From Chloroflexota bacterium (GTDB taxonomy: Bacteria; Chloroflexota; Dehalococcoidia; Lucifugimonadales; UBA826), in contig QGNN01000008.1 of NCBI GenBank assembly GCA_003228105.1, forward strand, positions 1-55,126: DNA of 55,126 nucleotides, in the 5' to 3' direction. The notes beneath the pieces are model-generated. The model had not been told where the DNA came from. It ran no database searches and was given only the letters and a program-made list of their open reading frames with translations. How positions within the stretch are numbered: the stretch's first letter is position 1; each line of letters starts with the position of its first letter. A program made the translations under genes and the position numbers. Positions 44,068 through 51,936 of this stretch are shown piece by piece.

Positions 44068-44859
44068 ATGGCTGATATTAAAGTCGTTGTTAACGGAGTT
44101 CTAGGCAAGATGGGTCAGGAGGTTTTAAATGCCGTGGCTAAGACCCAGGGTATGAAACCTATTGGAGGTTCAGATATTGCCGCCGTCATTGATCAAATAC
44201 CATCTCCTACTGGAGAAGGATTCATACCGGTATTTCAAAATATAAAAGATGGGGTTAAAGGAGCTGACGTTGTGGTCGACTTCACGAATGCCTCCGGTGC
44301 GAAAAATGTTATGGAAGCGGCGTCTCCTGCTGGCGTAAACTGCGTAATTGGTTCAACTGGTTTATCTGAAGAGACTTTCGAAATTGCTAAAACTTTAGCC
44401 GATTCTAATAACACCAGCATAATAATTGCGCCAAATTTCGCTATGGGAGCAGTGTTGATGTCGCATTTGGTAAAAAAAGCTGCGAGATTTTTTGACTACG
44501 CTGATCTGACCGAAGTTCACCATGAAGCCAAAATAGATGCGCCGTCAGGCACAGCCATTGCCATAGCTCAAGCTGCGGCCGACGGTAAGACTAGCGATTT
44601 TAATGCACCAAATGCAGAAAAACAACTTATAGAAGGCACCCGGGGAGGATTGCATGGTGGTGTTGTCATTCATAGCGGTAGGATGCCTGGCAGAGTCGCT
44701 CATCATGAAATGGTTTTTGGATCATTAGGACAAACATTAACAATCCGTCACGATTCTATAAATAGAGAAAGTTTTATGCCTGGGGTAATCATGGCTATAA
44801 AAGCCTCCAGCGCATCAACTGGATTAACTGTAGGGTTAGACAAAATAATGGGGCTATAA
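44068..44859 (+). CDS. dapB: 4-hydroxy-tetrahydrodipicolinate reductase
   Basis: A 263-residue enzyme of lysine and diaminopimelate synthesis that reduces the DapA product with NAD(P)H. The N-terminal nucleotide loop is VNGVLGKMGQEV, and the active site is EVHHEAKIDAPSGTA with the conserved histidines and lysine. Preceded by AAGGAG. It is the first of three DAP-pathway genes in a row. Confidence 0.95.
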   Translation: MADIKVVVNGVLGKMGQEVLNAVAKTQGMKPIGGSDIAAVIDQIPSPTGEGFIPVFQNIKDGVKGADVVVDFTNASGAKNVMEAASPAGVNCVIGSTGLSEETFEIAKTLADSNNTSIIIAPNFAMGAVLMSHLVKKAARFFDYADLTEVHHEAKIDAPSGTAIAIAQAAADGKTSDFNAPNAEKQLIEGTRGGLHGGVVIHSGRMPGRVAHHEMVFGSLGQTLTIRHDSINRESFMPGVIMAIKASSASTGLTVGLDKIMGL

Positions 44860-44928
44860 CAACAAAATTTGCCCCGTTTAATATCCTAACTAATGAACAT
44901 TTAGTAGTTTCATCTATGGAGGGAAGGT

Positions 44929-45963
44929 TTGGATTCTTGCAAAATTGCCGTTGTCGGAGCAACAGGAGCGGTCGGACAAGTATTTTTGGAGATTGCCCAA
45001 CAACGAAATTTTCCTATGGATGAAATACGATTGTGTGCCTCAATCAGGTCTGTAGGTAAAAAAATAAAGTATAAATCCCAGGAAATAGAAGTGGAACTTT
45101 GTACCCCTGAACTTTTGCAAGAAGTCGACTTTGCATTTATTTCCGCAAGTGGTGATGTCAGTCGAGAATTTGCCCCTTTAGCAGCGAAGAGAGGAACCGT
45201 CGCCATAGACGACAGCTCGGAATTTAGAATGGATGCTGATGTACCGCTAGTTGTACCTGAAGTTAATGCAGAAGATTTAGAGAACCATAAAGGTATAGTT
45301 GCTATTCCCAACTGCTCCACCACCCCATTGGTTATGGTGCTAAACCCTTTGATGAAAAACTCTTCAGTGAAGCGAGTTGTTGTCGACACTTTCCAGTCTG
45401 TGACAGGTACTGGCGCAGCAGCCCTTAGTGAAATGAAAGATCAAAGCCAGGCAGTCTTAAACAATAGCCCTGTAATCGTGAAAGAATATCCTCACCAAAT
45501 CGCTTTCAATGTTCTACCTCATATAGAACCTTTTCAAGAAAATGGTTACACAAGAGAAGAAATGAAAATGCTGTATGAAACCCAAAAAATATTGCATGAC
45601 TCCAACATATTGGTCTCAGCCACATGCGTAAGAGTACCAGTTGCAGTCAGCCATAGCGAAGCGATACACATTGAATTTGAGCAGCCAGTATCGCCTCAAG
45701 AAATAAAAGAAATATTGGGAAAACAGGCTGGGATAAAAATTGTGGACGACCCTTTCTCTGGCGTGTATCCTATGCCTATTGACGCGGCAGGGGGTGACGA
45801 TGTGCTAGTGGGCAGAATCAGAAAGGATATCTCACACCCGAACGGAATAGCTTTGTGGGTTGTTTGTGACAATTTACGAAAGGGTGCGGCACTAAACGCT
45901 ATTCAGATAGCAGAAGAAATGATGAAACGTGAAGTGGTTTTAAAGAGCAATTGGAGGAAATAG
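44929..45963 (+). CDS. asd: Aspartate-semialdehyde dehydrogenase
   Basis: A 344-residue enzyme producing aspartate semialdehyde for lysine, threonine and methionine. The NADP loop is AVVGATGAVGQVFL and the nucleophile is Cys129 in IPNCSTTPLV. HIEF and the RIRKDISHPNGIALWV end are typical. The start is TTG 44929 with GGAAGG directly upstream. dapA follows five bases after the stop. Confidence 0.95.
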   Translation: MDSCKIAVVGATGAVGQVFLEIAQQRNFPMDEIRLCASIRSVGKKIKYKSQEIEVELCTPELLQEVDFAFISASGDVSREFAPLAAKRGTVAIDDSSEFRMDADVPLVVPEVNAEDLENHKGIVAIPNCSTTPLVMVLNPLMKNSSVKRVVVDTFQSVTGTGAAALSEMKDQSQAVLNNSPVIVKEYPHQIAFNVLPHIEPFQENGYTREEMKMLYETQKILHDSNILVSATCVRVPVAVSHSEAIHIEFEQPVSPQEIKEILGKQAGIKIVDDPFSGVYPMPIDAAGGDDVLVGRIRKDISHPNGIALWVVCDNLRKGAALNAIQIAEEMMKREVVLKSNWRK

Positions 45964-45967
45964 CAAA

Positions 45968-46861
45968 ATGGTAGATTTTGGAAGGCTTCTAACAGCTATG
46001 ATTACCCCGTTTGATTTAGACGGTAATATTGACTTTCATCAAGCCAGAAAACTCGCAAAGGGCTTAGTTGCGTCGGGAACCGACGGTCTAGTAATAGGTG
46101 GAACCACTGGTGAATCCCCGTCTATGTCAGACGATGAAAAGGTACAGTTATTTGCAGAAGTGAAAGAGGCTGTGGGAGACACCGCGACGGTAATTGCAGG
46201 AACTACCGATAATAACCATAGAAAATCAGTTGAATTATCAATTGAGGCGGAGAAAGTTGGAGCCGATGGATTGTTGCTGACCGTCCCTGCCTACAACAAA
46301 CCCACCCAAGAAGGCCTCTACCAGAATTTCAAGGCTATATCAGAAGCTACATCTCTTCCTGGATTACTTTACAACGTCCCATCTAGGACTGCCTTAAACA
46401 TGACAGCAGAAACTACTTTGAGATTAGCTGAAATAGATAATATTGTCGGTGTCAAAGAAGCCTCCAGTGATTATGTACAGATCACCAACATTATTGATAA
46501 AGCCCCAAAGGGATTTAGGGTGTGGTCTGGAAATGACGATGAAACATTTCCTATCATGTGTGTTGGGGGCCACGGGGTGGTTAGTGTTGCATCTAACCTA
46601 TATGGAAGCCAAATCAAAACCATGATGGGACTTATTCTTGAAGGCAACATTGAAAGTGCTGCCACTGAGCATAAGCGCTTACTCCCAATTTTCAAAGCTC
46701 TTTTTTGGGTAACCAACCCTATACCGGTTAAATATGCTGTAAATAGGGCTGGATTTAATGCTGGGAAAAATAGGCTCCCATTGTGCGATCCAGACGAAGA
46801 TTTTATATCAACATTTAATCCAGTAATGGCTGAATATGAGGTAGACTTACCACTGTCTTAG
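45968..46861 (+). CDS. dapA: 4-hydroxy-tetrahydrodipicolinate synthase
   Basis: A 297-residue class I aldolase condensing pyruvate with aspartate semialdehyde. All key residues are present: Thr46-Thr47 in IGGTTGESP, Tyr135 in LLYNVPSRT and the Schiff-base Lys163 in GVKEASSD. GGAGG lies upstream of ATG 45968. It closes the dapB-asd-dapA run and is convergent with purA (21 bases). It contrasts with the divergent DapA-like protein at 14255. Confidence 0.95.
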   Translation: MVDFGRLLTAMITPFDLDGNIDFHQARKLAKGLVASGTDGLVIGGTTGESPSMSDDEKVQLFAEVKEAVGDTATVIAGTTDNNHRKSVELSIEAEKVGADGLLLTVPAYNKPTQEGLYQNFKAISEATSLPGLLYNVPSRTALNMTAETTLRLAEIDNIVGVKEASSDYVQITNIIDKAPKGFRVWSGNDDETFPIMCVGGHGVVSVASNLYGSQIKTMMGLILEGNIESAATEHKRLLPIFKALFWVTNPIPVKYAVNRAGFNAGKNRLPLCDPDEDFISTFNPVMAEYEVDLPLS

Positions 46862-46882
46862 TTGTTTACTGAATGCAACACT

Positions 46883-48175
46883 CTAAGAAGCCAGTATATC
46901 TCTCACCATTATGGTGTGATCTCTATGGGGTCCAGTTGAGATAATATCCACCGAGCAACCGATGAGTTCCTCTAGTCGCTCCACGTAGGCTCTTGCGTTT
47001 TTTGGCAGGTCTGCTATTTCTGAAACTCCAGCCGTTGGAACATCCCATCCTGGTAGTGTTTCGTATTCTGGAATACACCTTTCTAAGGCGGCGACACCGC
47101 CGGGTGGTTCGTCAATAATTTCACCATCTAATTTATATCCAACACAAATGCTTACAGAATCTAAGTGATCTAATACATCCAATCTGGTGATTACAGCAGA
47201 AGTGTATCCATTTATTCTATTACTATATCTAGCAAGCACTCCATCAAACCAACCAATACGCCTAGGGCGTCCTGTTGTTGTGCCAAATTCTTTCGCAATC
47301 GTTCGAATACCTTCACCAATACCATCAAACAATTCAGTAGGAAAAGGCCCAGATCCAACCCTAGTATTGTATGCTTTAAAAATTCCAAGCACATTTGTAA
47401 TCTGATTCGGTTGAATTGCCAATCCTGTGCTGGCTCCTCCAATGGTAGGACTTGAAGATGTCACGAATGGATAAGTGCCATGATCTAAATCCAATAATAT
47501 CCCCTGGGCTCCCTCTAAGACCACAGTTCCTCCATTATCCAAGGTATCGTTTACAAAACGCCCTACAGGCTTTATGAAAGCACCGAGTCGCTTCTGCCAG
47601 TATTCACTCTTCTCAAGGATTAACTTTAACGAAATAGGTTGAACTCCATATATTTTTTCTAAAACAGCATTCGTAAATGGAAGTACTGTTTCCAGTCGGG
47701 TTTTCAGATTATCTAAATCCAAAATATCTGCAGCCCTTATGCCTGTCCTGGAAGTTTTGTCACTGTAAGCTGGTCCTATTCCCTTACCAGTGGTACCTAT
47801 AGCCGTTTCGCCCCTTTGGGCTTCTGCTAATGTATCCAATATGACATGATACGGCATAATCAAATGAGCTCTTTCGCTGATCATTAGGGATTGAGTGATA
47901 TCTATACCACTTTGTTGTAACGACTCAATTTCTTCAATTAAGACATCGGGGTCCACAACGACCCCATTTCCTATAACATTTATTACCCCGTCACTGAAAA
48001 CGCCACAAGGGACCAAATGAAGGCTGAAATCACCCAAATCATTTATAACTGTGTGCCCTGCGTTATTGCCACCAGAGAATCTAGCCACAATATCTGCTCG
48101 TTTCGACAGATAATCTATGATTTTACCCTTACCCTCATCACCCCATTGGGCACCGAGGATGGCGTAGGCGGGCAT
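46883..48175 (-). CDS. purA: Adenylosuccinate synthetase
   Basis: A 430-residue enzyme forming adenylosuccinate from IMP and aspartate. It starts PAYAILGAQWGDEGKGKIID, the GTP loop of the family. It contains GNNAGHTV, GIGPAYSDKTSRTGIR and the C-terminal STGPHRDHTI. ATG 48175 is preferred to TTG 48181 because GAGGAG sits eight bases before it. The 177-base leader up to the flavin oxidoreductase gene shows no known riboswitch. Confidence 0.96.
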   Translation of the reverse strand: MPAYAILGAQWGDEGKGKIIDYLSKRADIVARFSGGNNAGHTVINDLGDFSLHLVPCGVFSDGVINVIGNGVVVDPDVLIEEIESLQQSGIDITQSLMISERAHLIMPYHVILDTLAEAQRGETAIGTTGKGIGPAYSDKTSRTGIRAADILDLDNLKTRLETVLPFTNAVLEKIYGVQPISLKLILEKSEYWQKRLGAFIKPVGRFVNDTLDNGGTVVLEGAQGILLDLDHGTYPFVTSSSPTIGGASTGLAIQPNQITNVLGIFKAYNTRVGSGPFPTELFDGIGEGIRTIAKEFGTTTGRPRRIGWFDGVLARYSNRINGYTSAVITRLDVLDHLDSVSICVGYKLDGEIIDEPPGGVAALERCIPEYETLPGWDVPTAGVSEIADLPKNARAYVERLEELIGCSVDIISTGPHRDHTIMVRDILAS

Positions 48176-48352
48176 TAGCAAATCTCCTCAACTAATTTCA
48201 ATAAATGATTCAACCTGAGAAACTTAGATATTTCGGGCAAAAAAATTTCTCCTCAATGAGGGTCCAGGCCTCGAAACACGGACTCATCACAGGGAGATAG
48301 CCTCCGAAGTATAACAGAAGTCTGAGGATCAAATACTACGTTTCGCAAACCC

Positions 48353-49195
48353 CTATAAAAATTTATTAGCATGTTCGTTTAATTGGGCTAAAGCCTCCGA
48401 TTCCCCCACACTATCGATTGTCAAAACAACTCGTTCCGCACCAGCGGAGAAAAGCTCATCTACCACACTTGGGTCGGGTGTGGCACCATAAACTGTTATA
48501 CCTATTGATGACACGTCTCTACCTGATTCATTACAAAGTTCTTTTAGTTCTTTTTTACCTTTTTCAATTCCATCAGGCGTAATTCTATTAGGCATCCAAG
48601 CATCACCCCAACTTACAATTCTTTTGAACACATTTTTTGCATGACCACCTAGATATATTGGAGGGTGAGGCCTTTGTACAGGTCTGGGAAAGGAATAAAC
48701 AGGGGGGAAATCGTAATATTTCCCATGATACTCGCTTTCGACTGTGGTCCAAAGTTCTTTCATTACCATCACTGATTCTCTAGTTTGAGTCCAGCGGTGG
48801 GAAAAATCCCCTCCCATGATATCTGTTTCCTCTTTTAACCAGCCTGCTCCTATTCCAAATAAAAATCTTCCTTTGGTATACATATCTAAAGTAGCTACCT
48901 CTTTAGCTAACAAGAGAGGATTTCTTTCTGGAACCAGGCATATACCTGTCCCTAAAAGGAGGTTTTCCGTAACAGCGGATGCCCGTCCCAAGGCTACAAA
49001 GGGATCAACCACATCTGCATATTTTTTTGGTATTACGCCACCCGGTCCTGGCCATGGGGTCTCAGAATTCACGGGCAAAATGGGGTGTTCTGCAACCCAC
49101 AAAGAATCGAAACCTGTTTCTTCAGCTTTGGATGCCAAAACTGCAATATCAATTGAATAATCTGTCGGAAATGTAGTTATTCCGATATTTCCCAT
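48353..49195 (-). CDS. LLM-class flavin (possibly F420)-dependent oxidoreductase
   Basis: A 280-residue luciferase-like TIM barrel. It has SLWVAEHPILP, then LLGTGICLVPERNPLLLAKE and FLFGIGAGWLKEE, the signature of the TIGR03619-type F420 family, and RPHPPIYLGG before the last third. F420 use is suggested by this subfamily but not proven. GAGGT precedes ATG 49195. It is much shorter than, and distinct from, the monooxygenase at 2120. A small gene lies 24 bases upstream on the same strand. Confidence 0.85.
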   Translation of the reverse strand: MGNIGITTFPTDYSIDIAVLASKAEETGFDSLWVAEHPILPVNSETPWPGPGGVIPKKYADVVDPFVALGRASAVTENLLLGTGICLVPERNPLLLAKEVATLDMYTKGRFLFGIGAGWLKEETDIMGGDFSHRWTQTRESVMVMKELWTTVESEYHGKYYDFPPVYSFPRPVQRPHPPIYLGGHAKNVFKRIVSWGDAWMPNRITPDGIEKGKKELKELCNESGRDVSSIGITVYGATPDPSVVDELFSAGAERVVLTIDSVGESEALAQLNEHANKFL

Positions 49196-49218
49196 TTACA
49201 CGTACCTCTACCTAAGGT

Positions 49219-49584
49219 TTAGTTAGCATCGATCCATCCCACCAAAACATTGACGGCACGGTAAAGGTATATCGTTTCCTCGTCTGAAGGCAAATCTAAA
49301 TCTTTCAATTGTTCGGATTGTTCATAGCCTCCTAAAGTCGCTGCCCCCGGAAGTATAGAAAGTACCATTTCCTTTAAAAAACCTTCGGGAGTTACAACAA
49401 TACAACCTCTATCGGGAAATCCGACAATCGGCTCCAATTCTATTGCTTGTACAGTATCCATATCCAAAAAGCCAGGAAAGATTTTTATCGAGGCCGCTAA
49501 TTTTATAAGCAACTCCTGCAATTGAGTATTAGCTTTATTTAAAATGGCTTCAGCTTGGAAAATATGTCCTTCAATGGAATCCAT
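49219..49584 (-). CDS. Hypothetical protein
   Basis: A 121-residue soluble protein that I do not recognise. The first 30 residues form an amphipathic helix (AILNKANTQLQELLIKLA) and the centre holds short strands (GCIVVTPEGFLKEMVL). It has an excellent ribosome-binding site (AGGAGG, eight bases before the ATG) and TATAAT upstream, so it is surely expressed. It is cotranscribed with the flavin oxidoreductase gene (23-base gap). Confidence 0.65.
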   Translation of the reverse strand: MDSIEGHIFQAEAILNKANTQLQELLIKLAASIKIFPGFLDMDTVQAIELEPIVGFPDRGCIVVTPEGFLKEMVLSILPGAATLGGYEQSEQLKDLDLPSDEETIYLYRAVNVLVGWIDAN

Positions 49585-49639
49585 ATGTTTGACACCTCCT
49601 ATAGTGGATATTATATTTTATTAGTCTTCGGGACTACAT

Positions 49640-49712
49640 GGCTACGTAGCTCAGGGGTTAGAGCGGGCGCTTCATAAGCGCTAGGTCGCTGGTTCAATTC
49701 CAGCCGTAGCCA
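49640..49712 (+). tRNA. tRNA-Met (CAT), elongator type
   Basis: Acceptor stem GGCTACG / CGTAGCC, D-loop GTAGCTCAGGGGTTAGAGC, anticodon loop TTCATAA with CAT at 49673-49675, T-arm GGTTCAATTCC. The first seven bases equal those of elongator tRNA-Met of E. coli, and the C1-A72 mismatch of initiators is absent. An Ile2 (lysidine) tRNA cannot be fully excluded. The 3' CCA is not encoded. Confidence 0.92.
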
Positions 49713-49759
49713 GGGACCCAGTGGGCTCTTGTGCTTGAATTCACTGTGCCGGTATAGAA

Positions 49760-49836
49760 GGGCGGTTAGCTCAGTTGGTTAGAGCGCTACCTTCACACGG
49801 TAGAGGCCAGAGGTTCGAGACCTCTATCGCCCACCA
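49760..49836 (+). tRNA. tRNA-Val (CAC)
   Basis: Acceptor GGGCGGT / ATCGCCC, D-arm TAGCTCAGTTGGTTAGAGC, anticodon stem CTACC / GGTAG with loop TTCACAC (CAC), T-arm GGTTCGAGACC. Encoded CCA at 49834-49836. Confidence 0.95.
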
Positions 49837-49842
49837 GAAGAT

Positions 49843-49928
49843 GCCGAAGTGGCGGAACGGTAGACGCGCTACGTTCAGGACGTAGTATCCGCAAGGGTGT
49901 GTGGGTTCGAATCCCTCCTTCGGCACCA
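49843..49928 (+). tRNA. tRNA-Leu (CAG)
   Basis: Acceptor GCCGAAG / CTTCGGC, anticodon stem CTACG / CGTAG with loop TTCAGGA (CAG), and a long variable arm as in class II tRNAs. T-arm GGTTCGAATCC. CCA is encoded at 49926-49928. An integrase fragment lies just downstream, so the 3' end probably served as an attachment site. Confidence 0.95.
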
Positions 49929-50014
49929 GTCCCCTAAACTCGCCTTGTTTTGTTCCTAGAAAAGAGTTGTCCATCCACAAAAATGGAGTTTTTGCCGACA
50001 TTTTGCCGACATAA

Positions 50015-50326
50015 TTATGAAATCCTTCTCATCGCATTTGCAAAAGATTCAGCAGCTTCTCTTTGCCAACCTGGCATTAAATGACCATAAGTATCCAAGG
50101 TCATACTTGGACTCGAATGTCCCAGTCTTTGACTGATCATCACTGGACTACTTCCCTCCTGGATAAGTATCGAAGCATGAAAGTGCCTCAAATCATGAAG
50201 CCTAATTTTTGCGCTTCCTATTCCGTTATTGACTCTGTCTAAAGTACGGGTTAGGGCCATTGGGTTGAGAAATTCTCCAAATTCATTCGGAATATAGAAG
50301 ATCATTATCGTTATACGTTGGACCAA
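50015..50326 (-). pseudogene. C-terminal fragment of a tyrosine recombinase next to tRNA-Leu
   Basis: A 103-codon open stretch with the C-terminal half of a phage-type integrase catalytic domain: RLHDLRHFHASILIQEG (H-x-L-R box), QRLGHSSPSMTLDTYGHLMP with the tyrosine nucleophile, and the helical tail. The DNA-binding domain and first catalytic arginine are missing, about two thirds of a normal integrase. It points toward the tRNA-Leu gene 87 bases away. A typical leftover of an island or prophage that used the tRNA. It is not closely similar to the remnant at 4434. Confidence 0.8.
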
Positions 50327-50337
50327 GCATCAATTTA

Positions 50338-50598
50338 GATTCAGCCTGTGAAAGCCTGTGTGTATTCAATATTTCCACGGTCTGGCTATCTAAATCTATT
50401 TTAACTAATGCAGATTCTAGAGAGCACCCGACGTGGTCACCAGACGGAACCAAGATAGCCTATACGACTTATGAGTATGTGCCACCCTGGAATTTACGGT
50501 TTTCTTTTGAAGGTCATCCCTTGGCGGAAATATATGTGATGGACTCAGATGGGTCCAACAAGAGCCTTTATTCCAGGGTATTTTTGGACTTCCTTTGA
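50338..50598 (+). pseudogene. Fragment of a TolB-like beta-propeller protein
   Basis: Read in the plus frame ending at TGA 50596-50598, the sequence gives SILTNADSREHPTWSPDGTK followed by IAYTTYEY, then AEIYVMDSDGSN. These are the classic TolB/WD40-like blade motifs, with SPDG and EIYVMD. Only one to two blades remain and no start codon or signal peptide is found. It is therefore a relic of a larger gene cut by the insertion marked by the integrase fragment. 50599-50726 shows no gene. Confidence 0.6.
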
Positions 50599-50726
50599 AA
50601 GATTTGCGTTTCACTCTCCTCTTTTATGAGTAATTTAAGTCCGATAGAATTGGAAGGATATACATTTCCACGTCACAACAAAGTGATTGCAGCAAAAATA
50701 TAAATTTAAAACCGGGGTATACATTT

Positions 50727-51908
50727 GTGAGGAAGCCGATCCTTTTCATGGGCTTAGCTGACTTCTTAGTCAGATCTGCTTACCAAATGGGAAAGACACC
50801 CCTTCTACCTATCTTCGCAGCCTCGCTCGGAGCAAGTGATTCGTTCGTGGGGCTGATAATTTCTGTTTCTACCCTGACTGGCATGATTTTCAAGCCTGTA
50901 ATAGGTTTTCTATCTGATACGTGGGGACGAAAATCCTGGTTGCTTGTTGGTACTGCCTTTTTTACCTTCATGCCATTTGTTTATTCATTCGTTGATTCTA
51001 CTCAAACTCTCTTCGCGGTTAGGCTCATTCATGGTTTTGCGACAGCTGTATATGGGCCTGTTTCCCTAGCATATGTTGCTGAACGTGCAGGGGGGAAAAA
51101 AGGTGAGTTGCTCGGATGGTTTGGAATAGCCAAAACGTCCGGATATGTAATTGGCCCATTATCTGCTGGTTTGCTATTAATGTATTTGAATCCTAAAGAG
51201 GTGTTTACAATAATTGGAATTTTAAGCTCGGCAGCATTTCTTCCGGTTTTGCTTTTGCCTGAGAATAAACTTCCAGCACAAAAGCCTAAGGTTTTCTCGA
51301 TACCTAAGAAATTTCTATCAGCCATCCGATCTGGGGCTGCTAGCTCAGTTGTTTGGATATCAGGTAGTTTGGAAGGATGGGTGTATATGGCCCTCTACGC
51401 TGTTAAGGCATTTTTGCCAATTTATGGCATTGCAGAAGGGTTTAATGTTTTACAAGTGGGGATATTTTTTGCCGTGCAAGAACTAGTTCATGTAATGATG
51501 AACCCTTTAGGAGGCAGGCTAGGAGACAAGTTCGGATATCTATTGACCGTCGTAGCAGGGATGGTTGTTATTGCAGGTGCGATATCTTATATACCTTCAG
51601 CGAAGGACTTGGTTACCCTCTTGACGACGGCCTCAGTAATTGGCTTGGCCCAGGCTTTAATATTTCCTTCAACATTAGCCATGATAAGTATTCGCTTCAC
51701 TGGACAAGGCATCGCCACAGGAATGGCGATTAGCGGCTCTCTTAAGAATGGGGGAAAGGTAGCTGGCCCTATAATTGCCGGTCTGCTCATCACAATGTTT
51801 GATTACGAGGGGGCACTACGGGGAATGGGATTGCTCCTAGCCTCATCAGCGTTGGTTTTGTTGGCCTCACTTAGACTGGGATACGATCCAACCAGGATCC
51901 GGATGTAG
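50727..51908 (+). CDS. Major facilitator superfamily transporter
   Basis: A 393-residue membrane protein with about twelve helices. The loop 2-3 motif is GFLSDTWGRKSW (D-x3-GR), repeated in the second half as GGRLGDKFGY. FAVRLIHGFATAVYGPVSLA is helix 4 of the exporter type. The substrate is unknown. It starts at GTG 50727; no strong ribosome-binding site is seen. It is convergent with the Asp-box protein, and a symmetric hairpin spans its stop codon. Confidence 0.88.
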   Translation: MRKPILFMGLADFLVRSAYQMGKTPLLPIFAASLGASDSFVGLIISVSTLTGMIFKPVIGFLSDTWGRKSWLLVGTAFFTFMPFVYSFVDSTQTLFAVRLIHGFATAVYGPVSLAYVAERAGGKKGELLGWFGIAKTSGYVIGPLSAGLLLMYLNPKEVFTIIGILSSAAFLPVLLLPENKLPAQKPKVFSIPKKFLSAIRSGAASSVVWISGSLEGWVYMALYAVKAFLPIYGIAEGFNVLQVGIFFAVQELVHVMMNPLGGRLGDKFGYLLTVVAGMVVIAGAISYIPSAKDLVTLLTTASVIGLAQALIFPSTLAMISIRFTGQGIATGMAISGSLKNGGKVAGPIIAGLLITMFDYEGALRGMGLLLASSALVLLASLRLGYDPTRIRM

Positions 51909-51925
51909 TGTGAACCCGGATCCTG
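51893..51925. terminator. Hairpin between convergent genes
   Basis: CAGGATCCGG (51893-51902) and CCGGATCCTG (51916-51925) form a perfect 10-bp stem with a 13-base loop that includes the stop codon of the MFS gene. There is no U-run on either side, so it may act with Rho or as an mRNA 3' stabiliser for both convergent transcripts. Confidence 0.45.
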
Positions 51926-51936
51926 ATAACTGTGAT

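Noticed and set aside
48277-48290. CTGATGAGTCCGTG-like sequence on the minus strand in the purA leader, reminiscent of a hammerhead ribozyme core
   Set aside because: The core reads CTGTGATGAG with an extra base pair of letters, no GAAA strand follows the stem II position, and no cleavage-site stem can be drawn.
49771-50001. 76-codon minus-strand ORF across the tRNA genes
   Set aside because: It is antisense to tRNA-Val and tRNA-Leu, a familiar annotation artefact.
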